A stretch of 50,839 nt of DNA from Rhodobiaceae bacterium (GTDB lineage Bacteria; Pseudomonadota; Alphaproteobacteria; Rhizobiales; Tepidamorphaceae), in NCBI GenBank assembly GCA_020637895.1, contig JACKJP010000010.1, positions 1 to 50,839 on the forward strand, in the 5' to 3' direction. A program made the position numbers and the translations under genes. Below the pieces are notes generated by a model, which saw only the letters and a list, made by a program, of their open reading frames with translations, had not been told where the DNA came from and made no database searches. The number at the start of each line of letters is the position of its first letter. Position 1 is the first letter of the stretch. Positions 7,831 to 16,350 of the stretch are shown piece by piece.

Positions 7831-8445
7831 CTATACGTCATATTTTTCAACGAAGGCCTCCGCGTCCAGTCCTCTGAAGTCGTCAAGCGCGACGCGCAGC
7901 CTCGCATGGTCCCAGTCCCACCATGCGAGGGCGTCGAGCCGCTCTCCCAGCGCGCGCGGGAAACGTTCGCGGATCGGCTGAGCGGGCACGCCGCCAACGA
8001 TCGTGTACGGGGCGACGTCCCTCGTGACAACGGCGCCTGCGCCGATCACCGCGCCGTTGCCGACGGTGATGCCGGGCAGGATCGTCGCGCCATGACCGAT
8101 CCAGATATCATGACCTATCGTCACCCTGTGGCTCCTTCGCCAGGCAAAGAAATCGGTCTCGTGTTCCGCGTCCGGCCAGTAGTCGGACGCCCGGTAGGTG
8201 AAGTGGTGCAATGTCGCCCTCCACATCGGATGATTGGTGGCGTTGATCCGCACCGCCGCCGCGATGTTGGCGAACTTGCCGATCGTCGCGCACCATGCCG
8301 AACAGTCCTGCATCAGATAGGAATAGTCGCCGATCTCGCATTCATTGATGCGTGTCCGCTCGGCGACTTCCGTATATCGCCCGAGGACCGACTGGCTGAT
8401 CTCGGCTGTCGGATGGACTAGCGGCGTTTCGCTGAGCCGCGTCAT
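7831..8445 (-). CDS. Phosphonate-cluster hexapeptide-repeat acyltransferase
   Basis: Left-handed beta-helix transferase of 204 residues. Irregular hexapeptide repeats run through the middle (for example IGKFANIAAAVRINATNHP and IGHGATILPGITVGNGAVIG), followed by the CysE/LacA-type end GVPAQPIRERF. It corresponds to the hexapeptide family regularly found in phn clusters; its reaction there is unproven. It overlaps the phnL stop by one base and is the last gene of phnG-H-I-J-K-L. It converges on the histidine-rich gene with only four bases between the stops. Confidence 0.88.
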   Translation of the reverse strand: MTRLSETPLVHPTAEISQSVLGRYTEVAERTRINECEIGDYSYLMQDCSAWCATIGKFANIAAAVRINATNHPMWRATLHHFTYRASDYWPDAEHETDFFAWRRSHRVTIGHDIWIGHGATILPGITVGNGAVIGAGAVVTRDVAPYTIVGGVPAQPIRERFPRALGERLDALAWWDWDHARLRVALDDFRGLDAEAFVEKYDV

Positions 8446-9152
8446 CAGGCAACGCGCTCCGCATCGGTGAAATCGGTTACGTCGACCACGCGGTCGGCGA
8501 TGGCGTCGCGCACCTCCTCGTCATGAAAGATCGCGACGATCGCGACACCGGCAGCTTTCTTCTCGCCGATCATGTCCATGACGACCCTGCGGTTTGCCGC
8601 ATCGAGCGAAGCGGTCGGCTCATCCAACAGCAACAGATCGTAGGAAGACAGAAAACCGCGCGCGATGTTGACGCGCTGCTGTTCACCACCTGAGAAGGTG
8701 GCGGGCGGCAGGGCCCAGAGGCGCTCGGGCAGATTGAGACGCGCCAGAAGCGCCCTGGCCGCATCGCGCGCATCGTCACCCGCCCTCCCCTGCACGACGG
8801 CAGGTTCTGCGACGATATCGATGGCGCTGACACGTGGTATGACCCTCAGGAACTGGCTGACATAGCCGATCGTGCTGCGCCTGAGTTCGATGATCTTGCG
8901 CGGATCGGCGGTCACGATATTGGTCATCGTATCCTGTTCGCGGATCAGGATTTCGCCGGCATTCGCGCGGTAGTTCGCATAGATCATGCGCAGGAGCGAG
9001 CTCTTTCCAGCGCCCGACGGTCCGGCGAGCGCGACGCACTCGCCTTCCGATACGGAAAGGTTCGCATCCTTCATAACGGGGATGACGGTGCCGCCCTGAA
9101 GATGCAGGGTGAAGGTCTTGTCGAGACCGGAAATGCGCAATCGTTCTTGCAT
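8445..9152 (-). CDS. phnL: C-P lyase ABC-type subunit PhnL
   Basis: Cytoplasmic ABC-fold subunit of 235 residues required for the ribose-triphosphate phosphonate step that precedes C-P cleavage. Walker A is GPSGAGKSS, the signature FSGGEQQRVN and Walker B LLLLDEPTASLD. Despite its ATPase fold it is not part of a transporter. It starts three bases after the phnK stop and overlaps the next gene by one base. Family and position agree. Confidence 0.93.
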   Translation of the reverse strand: MQERLRISGLDKTFTLHLQGGTVIPVMKDANLSVSEGECVALAGPSGAGKSSLLRMIYANYRANAGEILIREQDTMTNIVTADPRKIIELRRSTIGYVSQFLRVIPRVSAIDIVAEPAVVQGRAGDDARDAARALLARLNLPERLWALPPATFSGGEQQRVNIARGFLSSYDLLLLDEPTASLDAANRRVVMDMIGEKKAAGVAIVAIFHDEEVRDAIADRVVDVTDFTDAERVA

Positions 9153-9155
9153 GGT

Positions 9156-9947
9156 TCAGGCCTGCAGGATGGATGAGACAAGAAGTTGGGAATATTCGGC
9201 CTGCGGGTCGTCGAGCACCTGATCGGTCAGGCCTTCCTCGACAACCACGCCACCGCGCATGACCAGCATGCGATGGGAAAGCAGCCGCGCGACGGCAAGA
9301 TCGTGGGTCACGATGACCACGGCAATCGAAAGGTCGGCGACGAGTCCGCGCAGCAGATCGAGCAGGCGCGCCTGCACCGAGACATCCAGACCGCCGGTCG
9401 GCTCATCCATGAAGACCAGCCTCGGGCCGGTGACGAGGTTGCGCGCGATCTGAAGTCGCTGACGCATCCCGCCGGAGAACTGGCGCGGCATGTCATCGAT
9501 ACGATCGGTTGCAATTTCGACGCGGCCGAGCCAGTCGCTCGCCTCGCTGCGGATGTTGCCGTAGTGGCGTGCGCCGACTGCCATCAGACGCTCGCCGACA
9601 TTCGCGCCGGCGGAAACGTTCATGCGCAGCCCGTCCGCCGGATTTTGCCTGACAAATCCCCAGTCGGTGCGCATCAGCAGTCGTCGCTCGGCTTCTGAAA
9701 GGCGCATGACATCGCGCATGCGCCCGTCACGCATCCGGTATTCGATACTGCCGGCGGTCGGCATCAGGTCGCCCCACAGACAGGAAAGCAGCGTCGTCTT
9801 GCCCGACCCGGATTCGCCGACAATGGCGAGGACTTCGCCGGGCCAGAGTTCGAAGGAAACGTCGCGGCACCCCGTGCGTGCGCCATAGAATTTAGTCAGA
9901 CGGTTCACCCGGAGCAGTGGCCCGTGCTTCATGTCGCCCTCAACCAT
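9156..9947 (-). CDS. phnK: C-P lyase ABC-type subunit PhnK
   Basis: ABC-fold protein of 263 residues that docks on the PhnGHIJ core complex. Walker A is GESGSGKTT, the signature FSGGMRQRLQ and Walker B LVFMDEPTGGLD. The frame is open far upstream into phnJ, so the start was chosen by homology: MVEGDMKHGPLLRVNRLTKF begins at 9947 and overlaps phnJ by eight bases. The ATG at 9932 (MKHGPL) is equally possible. It is in order between phnJ and phnL. Confidence 0.92.
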   Translation of the reverse strand: MVEGDMKHGPLLRVNRLTKFYGARTGCRDVSFELWPGEVLAIVGESGSGKTTLLSCLWGDLMPTAGSIEYRMRDGRMRDVMRLSEAERRLLMRTDWGFVRQNPADGLRMNVSAGANVGERLMAVGARHYGNIRSEASDWLGRVEIATDRIDDMPRQFSGGMRQRLQIARNLVTGPRLVFMDEPTGGLDVSVQARLLDLLRGLVADLSIAVVIVTHDLAVARLLSHRMLVMRGGVVVEEGLTDQVLDDPQAEYSQLLVSSILQA

Positions 9948-10794
9948 GACGCGCCTCCCCCTGGGCCGATTGGCGACGCTCGCAATGATCGGTGTCAGAA
10001 CAGGCGAACATCCGCTTGCCTTTGTCGTCGAGGACGATCTCGTCGAGATAGCTGTCGCGCGCGCCGCAAAGCTCGCAGGGCCTGTCCCATTGCTGGATCG
10101 AAAACGGGTGATCGTCGAAATCGAGACTGACGACTTCGGTATGCGGCGGGATCGCGTAGATGCGCTTCTCGCGGCCGGCACCGAACAGCTGCAACGCCGC
10201 CATGCGCTGCATCTTAGGATTGTCGAACTTCGGCGTCGGCGACGGGTCCATCACATAGTGCCCGTCGACCTGCACTGGATAGGCATAGGTCGTCGCGATA
10301 TGGCCGTGCCGGGTAATGTCCTCATAGAGCTTCACATGCATCAGCCCGTATTCGCTGAGCGCATGCATCTTGCGCGTCTCCGTTTCGCGCGGTTCAAGAA
10401 ACCGCAGCGGCTCGGGAATAGGCACCTGATAGACGAGGATCTGGTGAGCCTTGAGCGGTTCTTCGGGGATACGGTGGCGGGTCTGTATGACCGTCGCCTC
10501 ACGGGTTTGCGTGGTCGTCTCCACCCCTGCGGTCTTTTTGAAAAAGCCACGGATCGCCACCGCGTTCGTCGTATCGTCGCTGCCCTGATCGATGACCTTC
10601 AGGACATCGTCCCGGCCCAGCACTGCTGCGGTCACCTGCACGCCGCCGGTCCCCCAGCCATAGGGCATGGGCATCTCACGGCTCGCGAACGGCACCTGAT
10701 AGCCGGGTACCGCTATCCCTTTCAGGATCGCGCGGCGGATCATCCGTTTTGTCTGCTCGTCGAGATAGGCGAAATTGTAGTGCTGCTTATTCAT
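9940..10794 (-). CDS. phnJ: C-P lyase catalytic subunit PhnJ
   Basis: Radical-SAM enzyme that breaks the carbon-phosphorus bond of ribose-1-phosphonate 5-phosphate to give methane (or another alkane) and a cyclic phosphate. It has 284 residues. The four conserved cysteines of the family are present near the C-terminus in PCELCG and, about 22 residues on, FACSDTDHCERR. It overlaps phnI by four bases (ATGA) and phnK by eight. All motif residues expected for an active enzyme are intact. Confidence 0.95.
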   Translation of the reverse strand: MNKQHYNFAYLDEQTKRMIRRAILKGIAVPGYQVPFASREMPMPYGWGTGGVQVTAAVLGRDDVLKVIDQGSDDTTNAVAIRGFFKKTAGVETTTQTREATVIQTRHRIPEEPLKAHQILVYQVPIPEPLRFLEPRETETRKMHALSEYGLMHVKLYEDITRHGHIATTYAYPVQVDGHYVMDPSPTPKFDNPKMQRMAALQLFGAGREKRIYAIPPHTEVVSLDFDDHPFSIQQWDRPCELCGARDSYLDEIVLDDKGKRMFACSDTDHCERRQSAQGEARHG

Positions 10795-11894
10795 TCGGCA
10801 GCCTCCTGGGCAGCATTCCGCTCGTCTTGGCCGCGCCTGATCTTGCGCAGCAGTTCCAGCTCGGCCTGGAAGTCGACATAGTGCGGTAGCTTGAGATGTT
10901 CGATGAAACCGGTCGCCTGGATGTTGTCGCAGTGGGAAAGGACGAATTCCTCGTCCTGCGCCGACGCCACGAGATCCTCGTCGAACTCAGCGCGTCGCAG
11001 TGCCCGGTCGACCAGCGCCATCGACATTGACTTGCGTTCCGACTGACCGAAGACGAGGCCGTAACCGCGCGTGAACTGTGCCGGCTGCGTTGGCGTGCCG
11101 CGAAACTGGGTCACCATCTGGCATTCCGTCACGGACACCCGGCCGAGCGTTACCGCAAATCCGAGTTCCTCCACGAAGAACTCGACCTCGACCATTCCGA
11201 ATCTTATTTCGCCGGCAAATGGATGTGTGCGCGCGTAACCGCGCTGGGTGGAATAGCCGAGCGCCAGCAAAAATCCCTCGTCGCCGCGCGCAAGCGCCTG
11301 AAGCCGCAGTGACCGGTCTGCGGGAAAGGCGAGCGGCTCGCGCGTCAGATCGTCAGGTTCAACCTCCGGATCGCTTCGCACATCCGGCTCGATCATCCCG
11401 TCCTCATTGTTGATGAGGTCTGTGATCCGAGGCACCGTTCCATGGACGACATCGGCGTCGAAGCTTTCGGCGTCCGGCATTTCGCCCGGCGATTCCAGGT
11501 CGAAGTCGAGCAACCGATGGGTGTAGTCGAAGGTCGGCCCGAGGATCTGGCCGCCCGGCAGGTCCTTGAAGACGGCCGACACGCGACGCCGCAGCAGCAT
11601 GTCCTGCGTCTCCAGCGGCGCCGAATATCCAAAACGCGGCAGTGTCGTCCGGTAAGCGCGCAGCAGGAATATCGCTTCTATCAGATCGCCTCTCGCCTGC
11701 TTGATGGCGAGCGCGGCCAGACCGCGATCGTAAAGCGAGCCTTCCGCCATTGCGCGGTCCACCGCCAGCGTCAGCTGCGAGGCGATCTGGTCCGTTCCGA
11801 TCTCGGCGACATCGGGATCGCCCCGACGGTCCTCCGCCAGCAGCCTGTGCGCTTCGGCAATGGCCTTTTCGCCACCCTTGACCGCGACATACAT
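10791..11894 (-). CDS. phnI: C-P lyase core subunit PhnI
   Basis: Nucleosidase subunit of the C-P lyase core that, with PhnG, PhnH and PhnL, replaces adenine of ATP with the phosphonate. It has 367 residues, the usual length, opening MYVAVKGGEKAIAEAHRL as in other PhnI proteins. It starts three bases after the phnH stop and overlaps phnJ by four bases. The call is firm. Confidence 0.95.
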   Translation of the reverse strand: MYVAVKGGEKAIAEAHRLLAEDRRGDPDVAEIGTDQIASQLTLAVDRAMAEGSLYDRGLAALAIKQARGDLIEAIFLLRAYRTTLPRFGYSAPLETQDMLLRRRVSAVFKDLPGGQILGPTFDYTHRLLDFDLESPGEMPDAESFDADVVHGTVPRITDLINNEDGMIEPDVRSDPEVEPDDLTREPLAFPADRSLRLQALARGDEGFLLALGYSTQRGYARTHPFAGEIRFGMVEVEFFVEELGFAVTLGRVSVTECQMVTQFRGTPTQPAQFTRGYGLVFGQSERKSMSMALVDRALRRAEFDEDLVASAQDEEFVLSHCDNIQATGFIEHLKLPHYVDFQAELELLRKIRRGQDERNAAQEAAE

Positions 11895-11897
11895 TGG

Positions 11898-12509
11898 CTA
11901 GCCCCCCTGAATGGCGATGCGCGTCGAACGCGGCAGACCGACGATGCGGCGCCCCATTGTGAAGATCACGTCGATGCCCAGCGGATAGGCCGCCCGGTTG
12001 TTGGCAAGCACGCGCCAGTAGGCATGGTCGATGCCCGGTAGCGACGTTGTCCGCATGTCGGCGATCCCCGGCCCGCGCAACCCGACCGCCTGGCCGGGTC
12101 TGGCGTCGCCTAGTGCAAGAATGAGCGTCGTTGAACGGTCGGGATATTCGGCCGTGCCCTGCGAAAACTGCGTCGGATCGGGCAGACCGCCATTGTAGCC
12201 GGCAACGGCGAATGCCGCTTCGGCGGGCCCGGCAGCAAGCGGCGCCCCGGTGTTGAACCCGAGAAAATCGCGCACGCCCTGACGCGCGGCGAGAACGCCT
12301 TCAAGATGAACGGGCGTATCATAGTCGCAAAGCGTCAGCAGGATCGTGGCGGCCGCGGGATGCAGGGGCTCGGGCACGAAGGCTGGAACATCGAGCGCCA
12401 TTTCCAGACCCGGTTCGGCAAGCGCCGCCATGATTGCACGGAAGGCGCGCTGTGAATCGTGCACCGGATCGTCGAAACCTCGTTGGATGGCGGTGCTCAT
12501 CGCGCCCAT
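11898..12509 (-). CDS. phnH: C-P lyase core subunit PhnH
   Basis: Core-complex subunit of 203 residues, needed with PhnG and PhnI for phosphonate ribosylation. The frame is open upstream inside phnG; the ATG at 12509 (MGAMSTAIQRGFDDPVHDSQ) is chosen because it shares one base with the phnG stop (TGATG) and matches the family N-terminus. FRAIMAALAEPG and the C-terminal IVGLPRSTRI are family-like. Confidence 0.93.
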   Translation of the reverse strand: MGAMSTAIQRGFDDPVHDSQRAFRAIMAALAEPGLEMALDVPAFVPEPLHPAAATILLTLCDYDTPVHLEGVLAARQGVRDFLGFNTGAPLAAGPAEAAFAVAGYNGGLPDPTQFSQGTAEYPDRSTTLILALGDARPGQAVGLRGPGIADMRTTSLPGIDHAYWRVLANNRAAYPLGIDVIFTMGRRIVGLPRSTRIAIQGG

Positions 12510-12973
12510 CAGTCTTCTCCCCTGACCATCGTGAAGAATTCGACCTTCGTGCGGGCGCTTTTCGCCGCGACGGTACGCTCTTCGGCGGCGATCGCGGCCG
12601 CGAGCGGCGCCAGCACCCTGTCTTCGACCGTTGCGCGGGTCGCGGGGTTCTGCCACAGGCCGTCGAGCCAGGCAGCGCACTCGGCACGCTCGCCGTCACG
12701 TCCGAGAATATAGGCGTGGCCGACCTCGCCGCTGGCCAGCCTGACGCTGCATCGCGTGACCGTGGCTTCTCCCACATTGAATGCTTCGCCGCCCCCGCCG
12801 GTGCGGCCGCGAAGCATGACCAGCCCGGTTTCCGGACCGCGCAGTCGCTCATAGGCGGGCTTGTTCACATTCTGCGCCGCGCTGCGGAGTGCTTCGGCCG
12901 GCGCAAGCGAAAATATTCGCATCGCCGATTGCCGCTCATCCTCGATACCCGGTCGCGCCTGTCCCTCGGCCAT
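12509..12973 (-). CDS. phnG: C-P lyase core subunit PhnG
   Basis: Core-complex subunit of 154 residues. The conserved heart RGPETGLVMLRGRTGGGGEA followed by FNVGEATVTRC identifies it. The ATG at 12973 (MAEGQARPG) was preferred over one nine codons upstream because GGAAAGCAGAAG precedes it. It is the first gene of phnGHIJKL; its promoter region of about 110 bases is shared with phnF and holds a perfect palindrome. Confidence 0.93.
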   Translation of the reverse strand: MAEGQARPGIEDERQSAMRIFSLAPAEALRSAAQNVNKPAYERLRGPETGLVMLRGRTGGGGEAFNVGEATVTRCSVRLASGEVGHAYILGRDGERAECAAWLDGLWQNPATRATVEDRVLAPLAAAIAAEERTVAAKSARTKVEFFTMVRGED

Positions 12974-13020
12974 CACTTCTGCTTTCCCGCAAATCAGCAT
13001 TCTGATCGATTGCCTAGAAA

Positions 13021-13038
13021 AGTCTATTTGTATAGACT
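13021..13038. promoter_or_regulatory. Palindromic operator between phnG and phnF
   Basis: AGTCTAT-TTGT-ATAGACT, a perfect 7-4-7 inverted repeat, lies midway between the divergent phnG and phnF genes (about 48 bases before phnG, 43 before phnF). GntR-family regulators such as PhnF bind palindromes of this size, so it is the likely PhnF operator controlling both directions. Palindrome seen; binding inferred. Confidence 0.65.
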
Positions 13039-13080
13039 ATTAGGAATATACGGAGAATAGCTCGGAGAAATGACAGGCCT

Positions 13081-13839
13081 GTGACGCCAGCCCAGCCCCT
13101 CTCGGATCCTGTCGGGATCGCGCTCTGGCGCCAGGTTGCTGACGCCATCCGCGCCGATATTCGCAATGGCCGCTATCTGCCCGACCAGCGCATACCCGCC
13201 GATACGGCACTCGCGGAATCGTTTGGCGTGAACCGGCACACCGTACGGCGCGCCCTCGCCATGCTCGCCGGAGAAGGGCTGATCCTTTCTCAAAGAGGCC
13301 GCGGCACCTTCGTCACTGCGCAGCCCGAACGCATCCGCTACCCCATCGGTCAGCGGACCCGATTTTCAGAGATCATCCAGGCGCAGAACCGCGAACCGCG
13401 CGGACGTCTGATATCAAGTGGACGGATTCGGGCGAGCGGCGCGCTGGCGCGCAGCCTCGCGGTGCCCGCCGGCAGCGATCTGATCGAAATCGAAACGCTC
13501 TACATGGCGGATGGTATCGGGTTCAGCGTTACGACGAGCTGGTTCTCCGCCGACCGCTTTCCCGATCTTGTAGCGGCCTATGCGGAGACCGGCTCGCTGA
13601 CGGCCGCGCTCGCCCGCTTTGGCGCAGAAGACTACGCGCGGCTTGAAAATCGAATCTTCGCGGATGTCGCCAGCACCGGTGACGCACGACTGCTCGGCCT
13701 TCGCGAGGGGCAGCCCGTGCTCGTCATCGAGAGCCTCAACGGGCTTGGTGAAAGCGATCCGATTCAGTTCTCAAGAGCGCGCTGTGCCGGCGACCGTGTC
13801 GAGCTCCTCGTCCGCACCGCAGATGCGGCAGCCCGATAG
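13081..13839 (+). CDS. phnF: Phosphonate utilisation regulator PhnF (GntR family)
   Basis: Transcription factor of 252 residues with an N-terminal GntR winged helix (about residues 10-78, including ALAESFGVNRHTVRRALAML and the wing LSQRGRGTFV). A C-terminal UTRA ligand domain follows. It probably represses the divergent C-P lyase operon until a phosphonate-related ligand binds. The GTG at 13081 is the start, with GGAG 15 bases upstream; the ATG at 13070 is out of frame and hits a stop at once. Confidence 0.9.
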   Translation: MTPAQPLSDPVGIALWRQVADAIRADIRNGRYLPDQRIPADTALAESFGVNRHTVRRALAMLAGEGLILSQRGRGTFVTAQPERIRYPIGQRTRFSEIIQAQNREPRGRLISSGRIRASGALARSLAVPAGSDLIEIETLYMADGIGFSVTTSWFSADRFPDLVAAYAETGSLTAALARFGAEDYARLENRIFADVASTGDARLLGLREGQPVLVIESLNGLGESDPIQFSRARCAGDRVELLVRTADAAAR

Positions 13840-13843
13840 GCAA

Positions 13844-13871
13844 GGCCGCCGCACCGGATGTTGCGGCGGCC
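13844..13871. terminator. Bidirectional terminator-like hairpin after phnF
   Basis: GGCCGCCGCA (13844-13853), an 8-base loop, and TGCGGCGGCC (13862-13871) make a perfect 10-bp stem between the convergent phnF and BCCT genes. T runs are weak on both sides. Confidence 0.6.
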
Positions 13872-13893
13872 CTCTGGTTGCTGGGAAAGGCTG

Positions 13894-15534
13894 TCAGCGC
13901 GGTTCGCTGGCAAGCCCCTTGATGATTGAATAGCAGGCAAGGAGCAGAATGATCGCGAACGGGAACCCCGTCGAAACCGCCATCGCCTGCAACGCCGTAA
14001 GGCCACCCCCAAGCAGCAGCGCGATTGCCACGAGCCCTTCGAATGTTGCCCAGAACACGCGCTGCGGCAACGGCGCATGAACTTTGCCCCCGGCTGTGAT
14101 CGTATCGATCACCAGCGAACCGGAATCGGATGACGTGACGAAGAACACGATCACCAGCACGATGCCGACGAAGGACGTGATCTGCGCCAGCGGCAGCGCG
14201 GAAAGCATCTGGAAAAGTTTAAGTTCCAGCGCCGCATCGGCAACCGCCGTGTAGCCGTCATTGACGATCTGGTGGATTGCCGTACCGCCGAATGCGGTCA
14301 TCCAGAGCACGGAGACGAGGGAGGGAATGAGGAGAACGCAGACCATGAATTCCCTGACCGTCCGGCCGCGGCTGACCCGGGCGATGAACATGCCGACAAA
14401 TGGCGACCATGAAATCCACCATGCCCAGTAGAATGACGTCCAGCCCTGGCTGAAATTCGTATCCTCCCTGCCGAAGGGCATCGAAAGCGCCGGCAGATAC
14501 TCGCCATACGCAACGAGATTGTTGAAGAATCCCGACAGGATTTCACCGGTTGGCCCGACGAAGATCACAAAGAGCAGAAGCACCAGCGCCAGGACCATGT
14601 TGATTTCCGAAAGGCGCTTGACCCCGGCATCCAGCCCCGCAAGGACCGATGTCAGCGCGATAGCGGTTATGCAGAGGATCAGTATGACCTTCGATGTCTC
14701 GGTAACGGGAATGCCGAAGAGGAAGTTGAGGCCGGCATTGGCCTGTTCAGCGCCGATCCCCAGCGATGTCGCAAGACCGAACAACGTCGCGAAGACGGCG
14801 AGAATATCGATGATATGGCCTGTCCATCCCCATACGCGCTCGCCAAAAACCGGATAGAAGATCGACCGGATCGTCAGCGGAAGACCCTTGTTGTACGCAA
14901 AGAGCGCGAGCGCCAGGGCAACGACCGCATAGACCGCCCAGGGATGTAGGCCCCAGTGGAAGATGGTTGCCGCCATGCCAAGCCGTTCCGCCTCAAGCGC
15001 ATTGCCCGCAGCAGCGCCAAGCGGCGCCCAGTCGGTCCGCACGCCGTTCTCCAGCGCGGTGCCGCCCAGCGACGAATTGAAATGCGAGATCGGCTCGGAA
15101 ACGCCATAGAACATGAGCCCGATACCCATTCCGGCTGCAAAAAGCATCGCGAACCAGCCGCTGTAGGAATAATCAGGCGTCGCCTCGCTCCCGCCGATGC
15201 GGATCTTGCCGTATGGCGAAACGATCAGGAACAGGCACAGGATGACGAAGATGTTGCCCGCAAGCAGGAAGAACCAGTCGAAGGTCGACGTCAGCCAACC
15301 GCGCAAATCGGCGAATACCGGATCAAGGCTCGTCTGAAACGCCAGTGTCAGCACGACAAATGCGACGATGGTCAGCCCGGAGATCAGAAATACCGGATTG
15401 TGGATATCGAGCCCGAACGAACCTATCGATGGGGTGATGTTGTCCTGTCCGATCTCGTAGTCGGTCTCAATGATCTGGGTCGCTCCCTCGGGTGCGGGAA
15501 TGGCCTCGATCGCCACATCGGTTTCTTCTGTCAT
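13894..15534 (-). CDS. BCCT family betaine/carnitine/choline transporter
   Basis: Secondary transporter of 546 residues with about twelve membrane segments, importing a quaternary ammonium osmolyte such as glycine betaine or choline. Diagnostic stretches are MFAAGMGIGLMFYGVSEP and the Trp-rich segment GWTSFYWAWWISWSPFVG, followed by ARVSRGRTVREF. The ATG at 15534 follows GGAGGGCAACA, better than the upstream start of the open frame. The cytoplasmic C-terminus is short, so osmosensing by a long tail is not expected. A UspA gene lies just upstream on the same strand. The exact substrate is unknown. Confidence 0.9.
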   Translation of the reverse strand: MTEETDVAIEAIPAPEGATQIIETDYEIGQDNITPSIGSFGLDIHNPVFLISGLTIVAFVVLTLAFQTSLDPVFADLRGWLTSTFDWFFLLAGNIFVILCLFLIVSPYGKIRIGGSEATPDYSYSGWFAMLFAAGMGIGLMFYGVSEPISHFNSSLGGTALENGVRTDWAPLGAAAGNALEAERLGMAATIFHWGLHPWAVYAVVALALALFAYNKGLPLTIRSIFYPVFGERVWGWTGHIIDILAVFATLFGLATSLGIGAEQANAGLNFLFGIPVTETSKVILILCITAIALTSVLAGLDAGVKRLSEINMVLALVLLLFVIFVGPTGEILSGFFNNLVAYGEYLPALSMPFGREDTNFSQGWTSFYWAWWISWSPFVGMFIARVSRGRTVREFMVCVLLIPSLVSVLWMTAFGGTAIHQIVNDGYTAVADAALELKLFQMLSALPLAQITSFVGIVLVIVFFVTSSDSGSLVIDTITAGGKVHAPLPQRVFWATFEGLVAIALLLGGGLTALQAMAVSTGFPFAIILLLACYSIIKGLASEPR

Positions 15535-15603
15535 TGTTGCCCTCCAAAAGTAATTCGTCGCACGCAAGCGTCTGCGCGCGGTGTGTGGCATCGTCCCGGC
15601 GCG

Positions 15604-16017
15604 TCAGCGCACGACAAAGACGGAGATGCCGGCACGGCTCGCAATTCCGCCGCCATGAGAATGGAAAAGATGATCGGCGAATGTCGGCACATGCGACGCC
15701 ATGACTACGAGGTCGGCGCCCGTTTCCTTCGCGGCCTTCAGCAGCGTTTCCGTGAGATCGCGGGCCGGATCGTGGCTCGCATAGGCCTTTGCTGACGCCT
15801 TGTGACCACGGGCTTCACCCTGCGCAGCGGCAAATGCCTCAAGTTTGCCGGCGAACTCGGCCGGCGTATGCGCGATAGGGCTCGCCGCCTCCGTTGTAAC
15901 GCCAACATATACTATTTCTGCTTTATAATGATTCGATAGATCACTTGCCGCGCTTAGTGATTTTTCCTGCTTATCCAGATGTTCAAGATCAACCGGAACC
16001 ATAATCATTTTATACAT
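15604..16017 (-). CDS. UspA-family universal stress protein
   Basis: Cytoplasmic protein of 137 residues with the Usp fold: N-terminal MYKMIMVPVDLEHLDKQEKS and near the end DLVVMASHVP, then GGGIASRAGISVFVVR. The ATP-loop G-2x-G-9x-G(S/T) is only partly kept, so nucleotide binding is uncertain. It lies 69 bases upstream of the BCCT transporter on the same strand, so the two may be co-transcribed. The pairing of Usp proteins with compatible-solute transporters is known; a regulatory role is inferred. Confidence 0.85.
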   Translation of the reverse strand: MYKMIMVPVDLEHLDKQEKSLSAASDLSNHYKAEIVYVGVTTEAASPIAHTPAEFAGKLEAFAAAQGEARGHKASAKAYASHDPARDLTETLLKAAKETGADLVVMASHVPTFADHLFHSHGGGIASRAGISVFVVR

Positions 16018-16350
16018 TACTCCACTCCCCGAACGTTATTTATACATATGATTTCAACCGTGGAGACCGGCGATTACAGGCCTAGCACGGCAAAATTTCA
16101 AATCATACCCTTGGTTGGGGAAAATATATTTTGAGCGCCTTCGGGAAATCGTACGCCCCGATCGGTGAGGGTTGATATCACACGCTTAGGTGGTGCTTTC
16201 AGTGCGCGATCAGGCATCGGTTGCAATGCGGCCAAAAGTAAACTGCGATTAAGCCAATTCCGAGCGGTATTGCCTAATATATCAGCAGTTTAGACACTGC
16301 CCTCGAAATGGCTTTTTAACCCCTGACGCCTAGGCTCCTGACGGACACGG
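16018..16350. other. Intergenic region between uspA and the Amt fusion
   Basis: About 330 bases of divergent promoter region, more AT-rich than the genes. It contains a small inverted repeat GCAGT-N6-ACTGC near 16285 and no recognisable sigma-54 promoter or NtrC site, although nitrogen control would be expected for an ammonium channel. No gene is seen. Confidence 0.4.

Noticed and set aside
16200..16240. Sigma-54 promoter before the Amt fusion (GGCATCGGTTGCA)
   Set aside because: Only eight bases lie between GG and GC, whereas ten are needed; nitrogen control by this route is not supported.
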